Below the pieces are notes generated by a model. The model was not told the origin of the DNA and made no database searches. It saw nothing but the letters and a program-made list of their open reading frames with translations. From positions 1-32,945 of the forward strand of contig JAFPUE010000079.1 of the NCBI GenBank assembly GCA_017395555.1: a stretch of DNA of 32,945 bases, given 5' to 3'. The position numbers and the translations under genes were made by a program. Of this stretch, positions 8,056 through 17,218 are shown piece by piece. This DNA comes from Ruminiclostridium sp. (GTDB lineage Bacteria > Bacillota > Clostridia > Oscillospirales > Ruminococcaceae). Position 1 is the first letter of the stretch; each line of letters begins with the position of its first letter.

Positions 8056-9102
8056 TTATTCACAGTTCTGTTCCTGCGTGATGCTGTCACGCCGCAGCTG
8101 ACCGCACGCAGCGCTTATATCCGCGCCGAGAGTGCGTCTGACGGTAGCGTTGATACCGCTGTCCGTAAGCATTTTCGTGAATTCCCTGACCCTGCCGCTC
8201 TTCCGATACTCCCGCTCGCGTATCTCGTTTACGGGGATAAGGTTGACATGACACGGAGACACAGGCTTCAGAAGCCGCACAAGCTCCTTCGCCGTGCCGG
8301 GATCATCGTTCACTCCGTCTATCAGCGCAAACTCGAAGCTGATACGCCGTCCCGTCTGCGCAAAATAATATTTACAGGCATCTATCAGCTCCGACGTATC
8401 GTAACGCTTGTTTACCGGCATTATCGCACTGCGCTTTTCGTCTGTCGGCGCATGGAGCGATACAGAAAGCGTCAGCCCCGTCTTCATATCCGCGAGCTCC
8501 ATTATTCTCGGAACTATACCGCAGGTAGAAAGTGAAACATGCCGCAGGCTCATATTCTTTCCCTTTTCGGAGGACAGGATATCGAGAAATGTCATAACGT
8601 TATCGAAATTGTCAAGAGGTTCGCCTATGCCCATAAGCACAAGGCTCTCGACTTTTCTGCCGCTGTCACGCTCGGTCTCGTAAATCTGCCCGAGCAGCTC
8701 CGACGGCAGAAGATCACGCACAAATCCCGCCTTTGTGGACGCGCAGAAGCTGCACCCCATTTTGCAGCCTACCTGTGTGGAAATGCAGAGCGAATTTCCG
8801 TGCTTATAGCTCATCAGCACGGTCTCGCAGCGTTCGCCGTCCGGAAATTCATACAGATACTTTACTGTGCCGTCTATCTTTGAAACGAGCTTTCGCACCA
8901 CAGTCGGGCGCATTATGAAATAATCCGAGTCAAGCCGTTCTATGAACGTTTTCGGCAGATTGGCACACTGCGAAAACGAAGTGACCTGCTTTTCGTGGAG
9001 CCAGCCGTAAAGCTGCGACGCGCGGAATTTCTTCTCGCCGAGCGCCGCTATCTCCGTTTCAAGCCCGGAAAGCGTAAATGAAAGAATGTCTTTTTTACTC
9101 AT
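8056..9102 (-). CDS. rlmN: Dual-specificity 23S rRNA/tRNA adenine-C2 methyltransferase RlmN
   Basis: 348 residues, normal length. It is a radical SAM enzyme that methylates A2503 of 23S rRNA and, in some species, A37 of tRNAs. The N-terminal helical region (about 1-90) ends before the 4Fe-4S cluster motif C-x3-C-x2-C (C113, C117, C120 in CKMGCSFC). The methyl-carrying cysteine is C333 in AACGQL, and the companion cysteine is expected at the conserved LSTCG (about 198). Its start overlaps the stop of the upstream membrane-protein gene by 8 bases (ATGAGTAA), implying coupled translation. No terminator is visible before the prpC promoter. Confidence 0.96.
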   Translation of the reverse strand: MSKKDILSFTLSGLETEIAALGEKKFRASQLYGWLHEKQVTSFSQCANLPKTFIERLDSDYFIMRPTVVRKLVSKIDGTVKYLYEFPDGERCETVLMSYKHGNSLCISTQVGCKMGCSFCASTKAGFVRDLLPSELLGQIYETERDSGRKVESLVLMGIGEPLDNFDNVMTFLDILSSEKGKNMSLRHVSLSTCGIVPRIMELADMKTGLTLSVSLHAPTDEKRSAIMPVNKRYDTSELIDACKYYFAQTGRRISFEFALIDGVNDDPGTAKELVRLLKPVSPCHVNLIPVNEIREREYRKSGRVREFTKMLTDSGINATVRRTLGADISAACGQLRRDSITQEQNCE

Positions 9103-9706
9103 TGTTCTTGTTAAAATGCAAAAATGAAAGAATACCTATCGGCATGAAGTAAACGCACCAGCAAATCAGCGCCATTACACCGCCGCCGCTTGTCTCACCG
9201 CCGCCAAGCCCTGCCGCGAACATACCCGTCATGGGCATTATAAGACACGGGAAGAAGAAAAAGCCGTGTATTATCAGCATAGCTTTAAGCACCTTGTCCG
9301 TCTTTGTTTTCGCCCTTACCGTGAGCCCGACAAAGAATGTTGACAGCGCCATTATACCGTAGCCGAGCAGATCGTATGAGAATATCAGTCCGCCGCGCCT
9401 GAAGTCAATAATATCTGCAGCCTGCTCGGTCAGTCCGCCGAAGCTGACCGCCGTGAGCTGCGCGTAATACACAAGCATTATCAGCACCGCATACACACAC
9501 GCAAATAATACTCCCAGCAGTGAAGCAGAGCTGTTTTCACCCTTTCGTTCGTGGTGAAATCCGACAGTCAGCATTATGTAGCCTATCGGAAGAATAAGGC
9601 ATACAGTATAGCTCCCATAAGTAAAGTCGATCATAAGGAATAACGCGAAAAGGAATACCGTTACGGTAACGATCAATGCGCCGATCTTGGCAATAAGTCT
9701 GTTCAT
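9095..9706 (-). CDS. Unrecognised polytopic membrane protein
   Basis: 203 residues with about six hydrophobic segments (roughly 8-28, 34-50, 62-82, 108-126, 138-156, 178-196) and no obvious catalytic motif. A Gly-rich loop (GLGGGETSGGG) lies before the last segment. It sits between rsmB (18 bases upstream) and rlmN (8-base overlap), inside a strongly conserved cluster of translation genes, where I do not expect a membrane protein. I cannot assign a function; the intact frame and tight coupling to rlmN support it being a real gene. Confidence 0.75.
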   Translation of the reverse strand: MNRLIAKIGALIVTVTVFLFALFLMIDFTYGSYTVCLILPIGYIMLTVGFHHERKGENSSASLLGVLFACVYAVLIMLVYYAQLTAVSFGGLTEQAADIIDFRRGGLIFSYDLLGYGIMALSTFFVGLTVRAKTKTDKVLKAMLIIHGFFFFPCLIMPMTGMFAAGLGGGETSGGGVMALICWCVYFMPIGILSFLHFNKNNE

Positions 9707-9724
9707 TTTTTTCTCTCCGATGTT

Positions 9725-10981
9725 TTATTTAATCTTTTTAAATACGGCGTAGAAAAAACCGTCCCCGCCGTTTATCTCCGGGAAGAATGTTTTTGTGCCG
9801 ACAAGCTCAAAACCGCTGTTCTGTGCGGCAAACATTTCCGCTATTTCTTCGTTTTCGTCACGGTTGAGCGTACAGGTGGAATAAACGAGCTTTCCTCCCT
9901 GCTTAACGTAATTCTTTGCGTTATCGAGTATCTTTTTCTGTATTTCGGGGAGCTCTGTCAGCTCGTCCTTTTTCTTGTACTTTATCTCCGGCTTGCGGCG
10001 TATGACCCCGAGTCCGGAGCACGGCACATCGCACAGAACGATATCCGCTTCAGGAAGTGTTTCATCATATAACGAAGCATCGGATACCCGCGCTTTCACT
10101 ATATCAAGTCCGAGACGCTCTGCGCCCTGTTCGATCAGCTTCACCCGGCTTTCGTACAAGTCGGAGGAGTACACCGTGCCTTTGTTCCCCATAAGCTCCG
10201 CGAGCGTAAAGCTCTTGCCGCCCGGTGCCGCACACATATCTATCACAGTATCGCCCGGACACGGCGCAGCCGCCTCACAGCACATCTGCGACGAGATATC
10301 CTGAACATGAAAAAGTCCGTTCCGGTAGGCACGCAAGCTCTCGATACCGGCGGTACCGTTCAGCAAAACACAGGTGTCGCTGCCGTTATACCGCTCCGAT
10401 TTTATGCCGTCCTCCGCAAGCTCATAGATCAGATCGTCCGCGTCACAAAGAACACTATTCACCCTCGCGTAAACGGGCGGTCTCCCGAACGATGCCTGCA
10501 GAATTTTTTCGGTCTGCTCTATCCCGTAATCCTTCGCCCACATCTTGACAATCCACTTTGCGCAGGAGTATGTCACCGATAGATTTCCGAGCACGTCGAG
10601 CCCGTTAGTATCAAGCCGCTTTCCGCCGCGTATAAATGCACGGAGCACTGCGTTCACAAATCCCTTTGACCGCTGCGGTGCGAGCTTCACTGTTTCGTTC
10701 ACCGCCGCGCTTTCCGGGATATCCATATACATAAGCTGATAAAGCCCCATGCGCAGAAGCTGGAGCGTTTCGTTTTCTATATCGTCAAATTCGGTTTTTG
10801 AATATGCTCTGATAATATGATCGAGCGTCATTCTGCGTTCGGTAACGCCGTAAAACAGCGCCGTGACAAACGCCCTGTCCGCACTGTCTCCAGACAGCGA
10901 CGAATCGAGCAGAAGATTTGAATACGCACCGTCAGCCTGCGCTTTTACAAGCATACCGAGCACACGTTCACGTCCGCTCAT
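9725..10981 (-). CDS. rsmB: 16S rRNA (cytosine-967-C5)-methyltransferase RsmB (Sun)
   Basis: 418 residues. An N-terminal NusB-like RNA-binding domain (about 1-130) precedes a Rossmann methyltransferase domain. SAM-binding motif I is DMCAAPGGKS (about 237), motif IV has the PCSG cysteine (CDVPCSGLGVIRRKPE, about 305), and motif VI carries the catalytic cysteine in YSTCTLN. This two-cysteine arrangement defines m5C RNA methyltransferases. The start codon follows the yugP stop after one base (TGATATG), so it is translated from the same mRNA. RsmB between fmt/yugP and rlmN/prpC is the standard Firmicutes order. Confidence 0.95.
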   Translation of the reverse strand: MSGRERVLGMLVKAQADGAYSNLLLDSSLSGDSADRAFVTALFYGVTERRMTLDHIIRAYSKTEFDDIENETLQLLRMGLYQLMYMDIPESAAVNETVKLAPQRSKGFVNAVLRAFIRGGKRLDTNGLDVLGNLSVTYSCAKWIVKMWAKDYGIEQTEKILQASFGRPPVYARVNSVLCDADDLIYELAEDGIKSERYNGSDTCVLLNGTAGIESLRAYRNGLFHVQDISSQMCCEAAAPCPGDTVIDMCAAPGGKSFTLAELMGNKGTVYSSDLYESRVKLIEQGAERLGLDIVKARVSDASLYDETLPEADIVLCDVPCSGLGVIRRKPEIKYKKKDELTELPEIQKKILDNAKNYVKQGGKLVYSTCTLNRDENEEIAEMFAAQNSGFELVGTKTFFPEINGGDGFFYAVFKKIK

Positions 10982-10982
10982 A

Positions 10983-11714
10983 TCAACGCCTCCTCGACGA
11001 ACGGAGCAGCAGTCTTATGAGCTGTACAAGTGAGAGCAGGAAATTCGCGACATACGTCATTGCCGCAGCATTTAAGACCTGCTTCGCGCCGTCAAGCTCA
11101 TCACCCACAAGAATCTGATTAGCAACAAGCGTGTTTATCGCCCTTTTGCTTGCATCAAACTCAACAGGCAGCGTGGCAAGCTGGTACAGAACAACAACGA
11201 GATAAAACGCTATGCCAAGCTCGATAACAAACATCCATTCCAGCACAAACCCAACCGCAAGGACCCAGAACCATGCTCCGGAGAAGAACTGCACCGCGGG
11301 CGCGAAAAAGTTTCTTACCTTTATGGGACCGTACTTTCTCGCGTACTGTATCGCGTGTCCGCACTCATGCGCCGCGACACCTATCGCGCCTATGGAATTG
11401 ATGTTATAGGTAGAATCGGACAGATATACTGTTTTTGTATGATCGTTGTAACGGTCATTCAGCGAGCCTTGATCGTGGACTACCTGAACATCATAAAGCC
11501 CGTTCATATCGAGTATCAGTCTCGCTGCTTCATAGGCACGCATGCGGTTCAGCGGCGTAACTCTGTTGAATTTGCTGAATGTGCTTTTTACTTTTATCTG
11601 ACAGAACACCGCAAACAGGATCATTCCGAGCAGTACATACCCATAGAACTTGCCCGCAAATACTTGATATACAAGGTTGAAGATCGCTCTCGCCTCATGG
11701 GCAAGCAAAACCAT
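10983..11714 (-). CDS. Neutral zinc membrane metallopeptidase, YugP family
   Basis: 243 residues. A hydrophobic N-terminal helix (about 22-40) precedes the family signature KVKSTFSKFNRV, and the zinc site is H-E-C-G-H in GVAAHECGHAIQ (about residue 110), the HExGH variant of this family. Two further hydrophobic segments lie at about 145-195, followed by an Ala-rich stretch and a basic C-terminus (LLRSSRRR). It is an integral membrane zinc peptidase of unknown substrate. GGAGGGC, within the end of fmt, is its ribosome binding site; the stop of fmt lies two bases before the ATG. Family assignment is secure; the biological role is not. Confidence 0.9.
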   Translation of the reverse strand: MVLLAHEARAIFNLVYQVFAGKFYGYVLLGMILFAVFCQIKVKSTFSKFNRVTPLNRMRAYEAARLILDMNGLYDVQVVHDQGSLNDRYNDHTKTVYLSDSTYNINSIGAIGVAAHECGHAIQYARKYGPIKVRNFFAPAVQFFSGAWFWVLAVGFVLEWMFVIELGIAFYLVVVLYQLATLPVEFDASKRAINTLVANQILVGDELDGAKQVLNAAAMTYVANFLLSLVQLIRLLLRSSRRR

Positions 11715-11716
11715 AA

Positions 11717-12664
11717 TCAGCCCTCCTCACCGAACACTGTTCCGGCAGGCACCTTCTTGCCGCGAAGATATTCGTCTGCGGACATACGCTTGCTGCCCTC
11801 CGCCTGAACGTCGGAAAGGCGCAGCACATAACCTCCGCATGACACACCGAGCCTGTCGTCCGCAGCTGTACCCGCGGGAAGCTCTGTCTTTATATCCGTC
11901 TTTTCCGCGAAATACACCTTGAAGCGCTTGCCGCCGAGCGTCGTGAACGCGCACGGGCTTGCGGACATTCCGCGGATAAAGTTATATACGTCATCTATGC
12001 TTTTCGAGAAATCTATCCTGCACATCTCCTTGCTTATCATAGAAGCATAGCAGGTATTCTCGTCTGTCTGCGGAGTTCTCGGTGCAGAGCCGCTTTCTAT
12101 TTCCGCAAGCGTTTTCACGATAAGCGACGCTCCCATTTCCGAAAGCGCATCATGAAGCTCGGACGCAGTCATTCTCTCACCGATCGTTATTTTCTCGGTG
12201 AGTATCATATCACCCGTGTCGAGCCCCTCCGCCATATACATAGTGGTGACCCCGGATTCCTTTTCCCCGTCGATTATACAATGCTGTATCGGCGCGGCTC
12301 CGCGGTATCTCGGCAGCAGCGACGCGTGAACGTTCACGCAGCCGTACTTCGGTATTTCGAGCACTTCCTTCGGAAGTATCTGTCCGTATGCAACAACTAC
12401 TATGCAGTCAGGCGCAATTTCGCGAAGCGTATTCACCGCTTCTTCTGCGTCATCGCTTCTGCCTTTACGCAGCGACAACGGCTGATAAACGGGTATCTCA
12501 TATCCCACCGCACATTCCTTGACAGGCGTAAACATCATCTTATGTCCGCGGTTTTTGGGCTTGTCGGGCTGTGTGAATACAGCCGCAACATCATGTCCGG
12601 CTTTGACGAGCGCATCAAGACACGGTACGGCAAAATCCGGTGTTCCCATAAAAACTATCTTCAT
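11717..12664 (-). CDS. fmt: Methionyl-tRNA formyltransferase
   Basis: 315 residues, normal length. It formylates Met-tRNAfMet using 10-formyl-tetrahydrofolate. The N-terminal Rossmann domain begins MKIVFMGTPDFAVP and holds NVHASLLPRYRGAAPIQ (about 107-124), with catalytic N, H and the later D in GLDTGD (about 145). The C-terminal OB-like tRNA-binding domain covers about 205-310. AAGGTGTG precedes the start; the gene begins 11 bases after def, its functional partner, which removes the formyl group after translation. Confidence 0.96.
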   Translation of the reverse strand: MKIVFMGTPDFAVPCLDALVKAGHDVAAVFTQPDKPKNRGHKMMFTPVKECAVGYEIPVYQPLSLRKGRSDDAEEAVNTLREIAPDCIVVVAYGQILPKEVLEIPKYGCVNVHASLLPRYRGAAPIQHCIIDGEKESGVTTMYMAEGLDTGDMILTEKITIGERMTASELHDALSEMGASLIVKTLAEIESGSAPRTPQTDENTCYASMISKEMCRIDFSKSIDDVYNFIRGMSASPCAFTTLGGKRFKVYFAEKTDIKTELPAGTAADDRLGVSCGGYVLRLSDVQAEGSKRMSADEYLRGKKVPAGTVFGEEG

Positions 12665-12675
12665 AGATCCACACC

Positions 12676-13152
12676 TTACTTCTTATCTTTTTCCTTTTCC
12701 TCTATATCTACCATTTCGTCAGCGAGGTCTGTGAACAGTATTCCGTTCAGGTGATCTACCTCATGGCAGAGCGCTCTCGCAAGCAGCTCAGTACCCTCGA
12801 CTTTGAACTCCTTTCCGTAGCGGTTCATCGCGGTCACCTTTACCTTTGCGGGACGCTCAACATATCCCCACTGATTGGGCGAGGAAAGGCAGCCCTCAAC
12901 TTCGTGCTGCTTACCGCGCATTGAGGTGATAACGGGGTTTATAAGCTCTATCGGACCGTCGCCTACATCTATCACGACAACTCTGCGAAGGATACCTACC
13001 TGCGGTGCGGCAAGCCCCACACCGTCGGACTCCTTCATGGTATCGTACATATCGTCGAGCAGTACCCAGAGCTTATCGTTGAACTCCGTTACCTCACGGC
13101 ATTTCTTTCTCAGTCTGTCGTCTCCGAATTTTACAATGTTTCTCAGTGCCAT
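12676..13152 (-). CDS. def: Peptide deformylase
   Basis: 158 residues. It removes the formyl group from nascent proteins. All three motifs are present: GVGLAAPQV (44-52), EGCLS (86-90, metal-ligand C88) and H-E-V-D-H (130-134, ligands H130 and H134, catalytic E131). The short length and lack of the usual Gram-positive insertion near motif 1 point to a type 1 enzyme. GAAAGGGAA lies about 8 bases before the ATG. It starts 39 bases after the flavoprotein gene and is followed by fmt after 11 bases. Confidence 0.95.
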   Translation of the reverse strand: MALRNIVKFGDDRLRKKCREVTEFNDKLWVLLDDMYDTMKESDGVGLAAPQVGILRRVVVIDVGDGPIELINPVITSMRGKQHEVEGCLSSPNQWGYVERPAKVKVTAMNRYGKEFKVEGTELLARALCHEVDHLNGILFTDLADEMVDIEEKEKDKK

Positions 13153-13191
13153 TTTTATGTTCCCTTTCTTTGTCAGAAATAATTTATTTGT

Positions 13192-13887
13192 TCAGAACGG
13201 CTTCTTTCCGTCAAGCCATCCCTTGTTCTTCCAATAATCCGAATCGGTCTTATTCCAGCCGTTTTTCTGTGACATCTTAAAAATGCCGAACAGGAACTTT
13301 GTGCCGAAGCTGACCTTTTTTCTCTCAACACTTTTTGCGACTTTGTTTGCCACGGCTTTTACCTGTCGCTTTATCTTTTCTTTATCCTTGTAATCGGCGT
13401 AATTGCCGTTCATCTTCATAGTGGTAACGCCGTATGAATACACCGACGATATCCCCCAGAACGACATATTGCTTCTGAGCAGTTTAACAGTCTGTTTAAC
13501 ACCCGAACCGCCGGCAGAGGTTATTATAAGTCCCGTCTTGCCGAACATGACCTCTTTGGGACGATGCACCAGCCACATATACGCGAAATGGTCAAGCAGC
13601 TCTTTAAGCGCACCTGTACAGGAACCGACAAAAACCGGTGTGGCAAGTATTATCAGATCTGCTTTTTCGATACGTTCGACTATCGGTGCTGTCTTTCCGT
13701 AATGCGGACATTTGTCCTCACCGTGAAGTATGCAGTTTGCACAGCCGAGACAGGTCTCTCCGAAATCTCGCGGAAGCACAAGCTCGTCAACTTCCGCACC
13801 GGCGGCACGGAACTCGTCAAGGAACAGGTCTGTCACCGCACGGGTATTGCCCTTGTGCGGGGTACCCAAAATCGCAAGAACCTTCAT
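13192..13887 (-). CDS. Flavodoxin-fold NAD(P)H-dependent reductase with iron-sulfur flavoprotein cysteine motif
   Basis: 231 residues. The start KVLAILGTPHKGNTRAVTD is the FMN phosphate-binding loop of NADPH-dependent FMN reductases. C46, C49, C52 and C60 form C-x2-C-x2-C-x7-C, which fits the compact cluster motif described for Isf-type iron-sulfur flavoproteins, so a 4Fe-4S cluster is likely. ATPVFVGSCTGALKELLDH (about 83-101) is the second flavin-contact region, and a GGSG loop follows. The basic C-terminal part (about 165-231) is unusual and rich in Lys and Trp. Its ATG overlaps the priA stop by 4 bases (ATGA). It probably carries electrons in redox defence or metabolism; the partner is unknown. 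It is not a standard member of this gene cluster. Confidence 0.75.
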   Translation of the reverse strand: MKVLAILGTPHKGNTRAVTDLFLDEFRAAGAEVDELVLPRDFGETCLGCANCILHGEDKCPHYGKTAPIVERIEKADLIILATPVFVGSCTGALKELLDHFAYMWLVHRPKEVMFGKTGLIITSAGGSGVKQTVKLLRSNMSFWGISSVYSYGVTTMKMNGNYADYKDKEKIKRQVKAVANKVAKSVERKKVSFGTKFLFGIFKMSQKNGWNKTDSDYWKNKGWLDGKKPF

Positions 13888-16322
13888 ATTATCTCCCCAT
13901 TAAAATCAACGTAAAAGCTGACCTTTCTGAATTCCGGCAGCTTATACGCCGACATCATCACAAACCTCAGCATATCACGGAATTTTCTGTTATTGCGGCA
14001 TTTCACGATTATCTTAGCGCGGTAGCTTCCGTTTATCCTGCTTCCGGCGGTAGGTCCGAGTATTATCGCAGGGATATCACTACCGGCTTTCTCCGCCTGC
14101 GTTTTCAGCAGGTCACGGAATACCGCAGCGGCTTTTCCGAGAAGCTCCTCCTCCGACGACGAGAATGCTATCATACATATATCGCAGTACGGCGGGAATA
14201 TCAGCGCTTTACGCACCTCGCTCTCCTGTCCGTAGAAGCCTTTGTAATCCTGCTTTGCGGCAAGCTCCAGAACATAATGATCCGGCGAGTAGGTCTGTAT
14301 GAACGCCCTGCCCTTTTTCTCTCCGCGTCCGGAACGCCCGACTACCTGCGTAACAAGTGAGAACGTCTTTTCATAACCGAGATAGTCTCCCGCATACAGA
14401 GAACGGTCTATCAGCAGCACGCCTACAAGCGTGACATTCTCGAAATTGAGCCCTTTCGCGATCATCTGCGTACCGACCATTATGTCGTATTCATTGTTTG
14501 CGAACTCCGCGAACCGCTTCTCATACGAGTATTTCGACATCGTCGTGTCTGCGTCCATTCGCAGCACTCTCGCACTCGGGAAATACTGCTTTATCTCGTC
14601 CTCGATACGCTGTGTTCCCGTACCGCTCGAATATATGAACCTGCTCCCGCACTTTTCGCAGGCGGCAGGCATAGGTTTTCTGAACCCGCAATAGTGGCAG
14701 ATAAGGCTGCCGTTCACCTTATGGTAGGTCAGCGGTATGCTGCAATTCGGACATTCCTCAACCGTCCCGCAGCTTATGCAGTTGACGTAGGTGTGATATC
14801 CGCGCCTGTTGAGCAGCAGCATGGCTTGCTCCTTGTTTTCGAGGTTGTATTTAAGCTCGCACAGCAGCTCGTCGCTGAAATTGCCGCGATTGCCGCGCTC
14901 CGCCTCCACCCTCATATCTATCATTTTTACGTCCGGCAGCACAGCCTTGCTGTATCGCTCATTCATCTCGAACAGGCTGTATTTACCGCTCAGCGCGTTA
15001 TGGTAGCTGTCAAATGACGGCGTTGCCGAAGCGAGAAGTAAAAGCGCCTTATGCCGGAAGCATCTTTGTTTTGCTATATCTCTTGCGTGATAGCGCGGAG
15101 ACATCTCGGATTTGTAGGTGTGCTCGCCTTCCTCGTCAATGACGATAATGCCGATATTATCTACGGGCGCAAACACCGCGCTCCTTGTTCCTATCACTAT
15201 CCGCGCATCGCCCGAGCGAATCCGCTTGAACTCGTCGGCACGTCGTCCGAGAGACAGACTGCTGTGTATTATCGCAACCTTGCTGCCGAACAGACGTCTG
15301 AATTTACCGACGGTCTGCGGCGTGAGCGCGATTTCGGGAACAAGCAGTATCGCCGTTTTACCGATATCCGCGCAGCGCTCGATCAGCTTTATGAACACCG
15401 AGGTCTTGCCGCTTCCGGTGATCCCGTGCAGCAGCGCGCATTTCGGCTCGTCCGTATCCATAAGCTCAAGCAGCCCGTTGTACGTTTTTTGCTGGAGCGG
15501 CGAGAACACGATATCCGACAGCTTCTCGGTCACTTCGTCATTATCCGTCTCTGCGCGTGAGACCTCGGTCTCGGTTATCTCAACTATGCCTTTGTCCGCG
15601 AGACGCTTTACAACCGAATCGGTGACTCCGCAGAGATAACAGAGCTCCTTCACGGATGCGGCACCCGTTTCGGCAAGCGTATCACATACTGCCCGCTGCT
15701 TCGGGGACAGCTTCGCGTCCTCTGGAACGTCAATCAGCGTGACTGTCTTTTCCGTTTCGTCACCGACACGTCGCTTGACGGACTCGTGTATCGTTACGAT
15801 GCGCTTTCCGGCAAGCATTTTTACTGCGGCGGCGTTTTCCGGAAGACAAAGCAGCTCTTCGAGCTCCCTGTCATTCGCACAGCCCTCCGCTTTTCGTATA
15901 AGATCTCTCTCGGCATCATTCAGCGCACCGTCTGCCTCGGCAAGCCGCGCCGCGCTGATATTCAGGGTATGTTTTTCATTGATATATACCGCAAGACCCG
16001 GCGGAAGCATTGTGCGCACCGCGTCATAATATGTACATAACGTGCTCTCGCGCATATATTCCGCAAGCGAAAGCATTTCCGCGTTCAGGTAGCTGCCGTC
16101 GTCCGCTGCGGCAAATACCTGCTTCACGGCTGAACCCGGCTTTTCACCGGTAACGGCAAAAACAACGCCGATACGGTGCTTGTCCGTCCTGCCGAACGGT
16201 ACGATAACACGCATACCGGGTCTTATGTCAAGCCCCTGCGGAATCTCATAAGTAAAAAGCGAATCGAACGCGTAGGCGGTCTTTTCGACTGCTACAAGCG
16301 CATACTGCTCTGACGAGCTCAT
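13884..16322 (-). CDS. priA: Primosomal replication-restart helicase PriA
   Basis: 812 residues. The N-terminal DNA-binding domain (about 1-100) and winged-helix region (about 200-260) precede the SF2 helicase core: Walker A GITGSGKTS (about 300), the Walker B variant DEEGEHTYKSE, and motif V/VI elements such as GTQMIAKGL and QVVGRSGRG. Between them is the zinc-binding domain, with cysteines in C-x2-C-x5-C-x2-C and C-x2-C-x8-C-x2-C spacing (about 510-550). It reloads the replisome at stalled forks. The start overlaps the gmk stop by 4 bases. The rpoZ and coaBC genes that usually lie between gmk and priA are missing here. Confidence 0.96.
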   Translation of the reverse strand: MSSSEQYALVAVEKTAYAFDSLFTYEIPQGLDIRPGMRVIVPFGRTDKHRIGVVFAVTGEKPGSAVKQVFAAADDGSYLNAEMLSLAEYMRESTLCTYYDAVRTMLPPGLAVYINEKHTLNISAARLAEADGALNDAERDLIRKAEGCANDRELEELLCLPENAAAVKMLAGKRIVTIHESVKRRVGDETEKTVTLIDVPEDAKLSPKQRAVCDTLAETGAASVKELCYLCGVTDSVVKRLADKGIVEITETEVSRAETDNDEVTEKLSDIVFSPLQQKTYNGLLELMDTDEPKCALLHGITGSGKTSVFIKLIERCADIGKTAILLVPEIALTPQTVGKFRRLFGSKVAIIHSSLSLGRRADEFKRIRSGDARIVIGTRSAVFAPVDNIGIIVIDEEGEHTYKSEMSPRYHARDIAKQRCFRHKALLLLASATPSFDSYHNALSGKYSLFEMNERYSKAVLPDVKMIDMRVEAERGNRGNFSDELLCELKYNLENKEQAMLLLNRRGYHTYVNCISCGTVEECPNCSIPLTYHKVNGSLICHYCGFRKPMPAACEKCGSRFIYSSGTGTQRIEDEIKQYFPSARVLRMDADTTMSKYSYEKRFAEFANNEYDIMVGTQMIAKGLNFENVTLVGVLLIDRSLYAGDYLGYEKTFSLVTQVVGRSGRGEKKGRAFIQTYSPDHYVLELAAKQDYKGFYGQESEVRKALIFPPYCDICMIAFSSSEEELLGKAAAVFRDLLKTQAEKAGSDIPAIILGPTAGSRINGSYRAKIIVKCRNNRKFRDMLRFVMMSAYKLPEFRKVSFYVDFNGEII

Positions 16323-16924
16323 TCCGCAAGCAGCTCCTCTACAACTCCGGGACGTCTTTCACGTCTGCACTTCTCGGCTCTCACTACCGCGAGGAAATCG
16401 TCCACCGCGTCCTCAAGAGCCGCGTTTGTAACGAGATAATCATAGTTTTCCGCGAATTTCAGCTCCTTGCGCGCAGTTTCAAGGCGCTGCTTTATAACGT
16501 CGTCCGTCTCCGTCCCGCGTTTGTGAAGTCTTCTGTCGAGCTCCGCAAAAGACGGCGGAAGTATGAACACCATTGTGCAGTCCGGGAACATCCTGCGAAC
16601 ATTCGCAGCGCCCTCGATCTCGATTTTGAGGATAACGTCCTTTCCCGCTTCGAGCATATCCGTGACCGCCTTTTTCGGTGTGCCGTAGTAATTGCCGACA
16701 TACTCGGTGTATTCGAGCAGCTCGCCGTTTCTTATCATTTCCTCAAACTGTTCACGTGTCTTGAAATGGTAGCTCACGCCGTCGGTCTCGCCGGGACGCA
16801 TTGCCCTCGATGTCGCGGAGACGGAATAGAACAGGTTATCATTCTTTTTCAGAGCCTGTTCGAGTATAGTGTCCTTTCCGCAGCCGGCAGGCGCGGAAAC
16901 TACGATCAATATGCCTTTTGCCAT
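16319..16924 (-). CDS. gmk: Guanylate kinase
   Basis: 201 residues, normal length. It converts GMP to GDP with ATP. The P-loop is SAPAGCGKDT (about 9-18), a tolerated variant of the family's S-x-P-S-G-x-G-K. GMP-binding residues are in SATSRAMRPGETDGVSYHF (about 36-54), then ELLEYTEYVGNYYGTP (about 68-83), all diagnostic. A near-perfect AAGGAGG ribosome binding site precedes the ATG. It follows remA by 31 bases. Confidence 0.96.
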   Translation of the reverse strand: MAKGILIVVSAPAGCGKDTILEQALKKNDNLFYSVSATSRAMRPGETDGVSYHFKTREQFEEMIRNGELLEYTEYVGNYYGTPKKAVTDMLEAGKDVILKIEIEGAANVRRMFPDCTMVFILPPSFAELDRRLHKRGTETDDVIKQRLETARKELKFAENYDYLVTNAALEDAVDDFLAVVRAEKCRRERRPGVVEELLAE

Positions 16925-16955
16925 AACGCTCCTCCTTGTGTACGCTTTTCGGAAT

Positions 16956-17186
16956 TTATGAACATTCTTTTCCTATCGAAGACGGTTCCTTCGCGGACAT
17001 GACAACATGACCGCTGTCCATCACGATAACGGTCTTGGTCTTTTTGCCGCAGGTAGCATCTATCGCGGTATTGCTGTCCTTTGCGGCTGAAACGATGCGC
17101 TTTGCGGGGGCGGAATCCGCACCAATGACCGCAACTATCCGATCGCTGTTTATCCTGTTTCCGTACCCGACATCAATAAGATCCAT
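16956..17186 (-). CDS. remA: RemA/YlzA family DNA-binding protein (DUF370)
   Basis: About 76 residues. The sequence IDVGYGNRINSDRIVAVIGADSAPAKRI... DATCGKKTKTVIVMDSGHV closely follows Bacillus RemA, which oligomerises and binds repeated DNA sites to activate matrix and osmoprotection genes. I chose the ATG at 17186 because GGTGG is 5 bases upstream; a GTG at 17195 would leave no space for the ribosome binding site. It heads the long minus-strand cluster, immediately upstream of gmk, as in many Firmicutes. Confidence 0.92.
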   Translation of the reverse strand: MDLIDVGYGNRINSDRIVAVIGADSAPAKRIVSAAKDSNTAIDATCGKKTKTVIVMDSGHVVMSAKEPSSIGKECS

Positions 17187-17218
17187 TTCTTCCACCGCCT
17201 TAAAATACTATAAATTAT

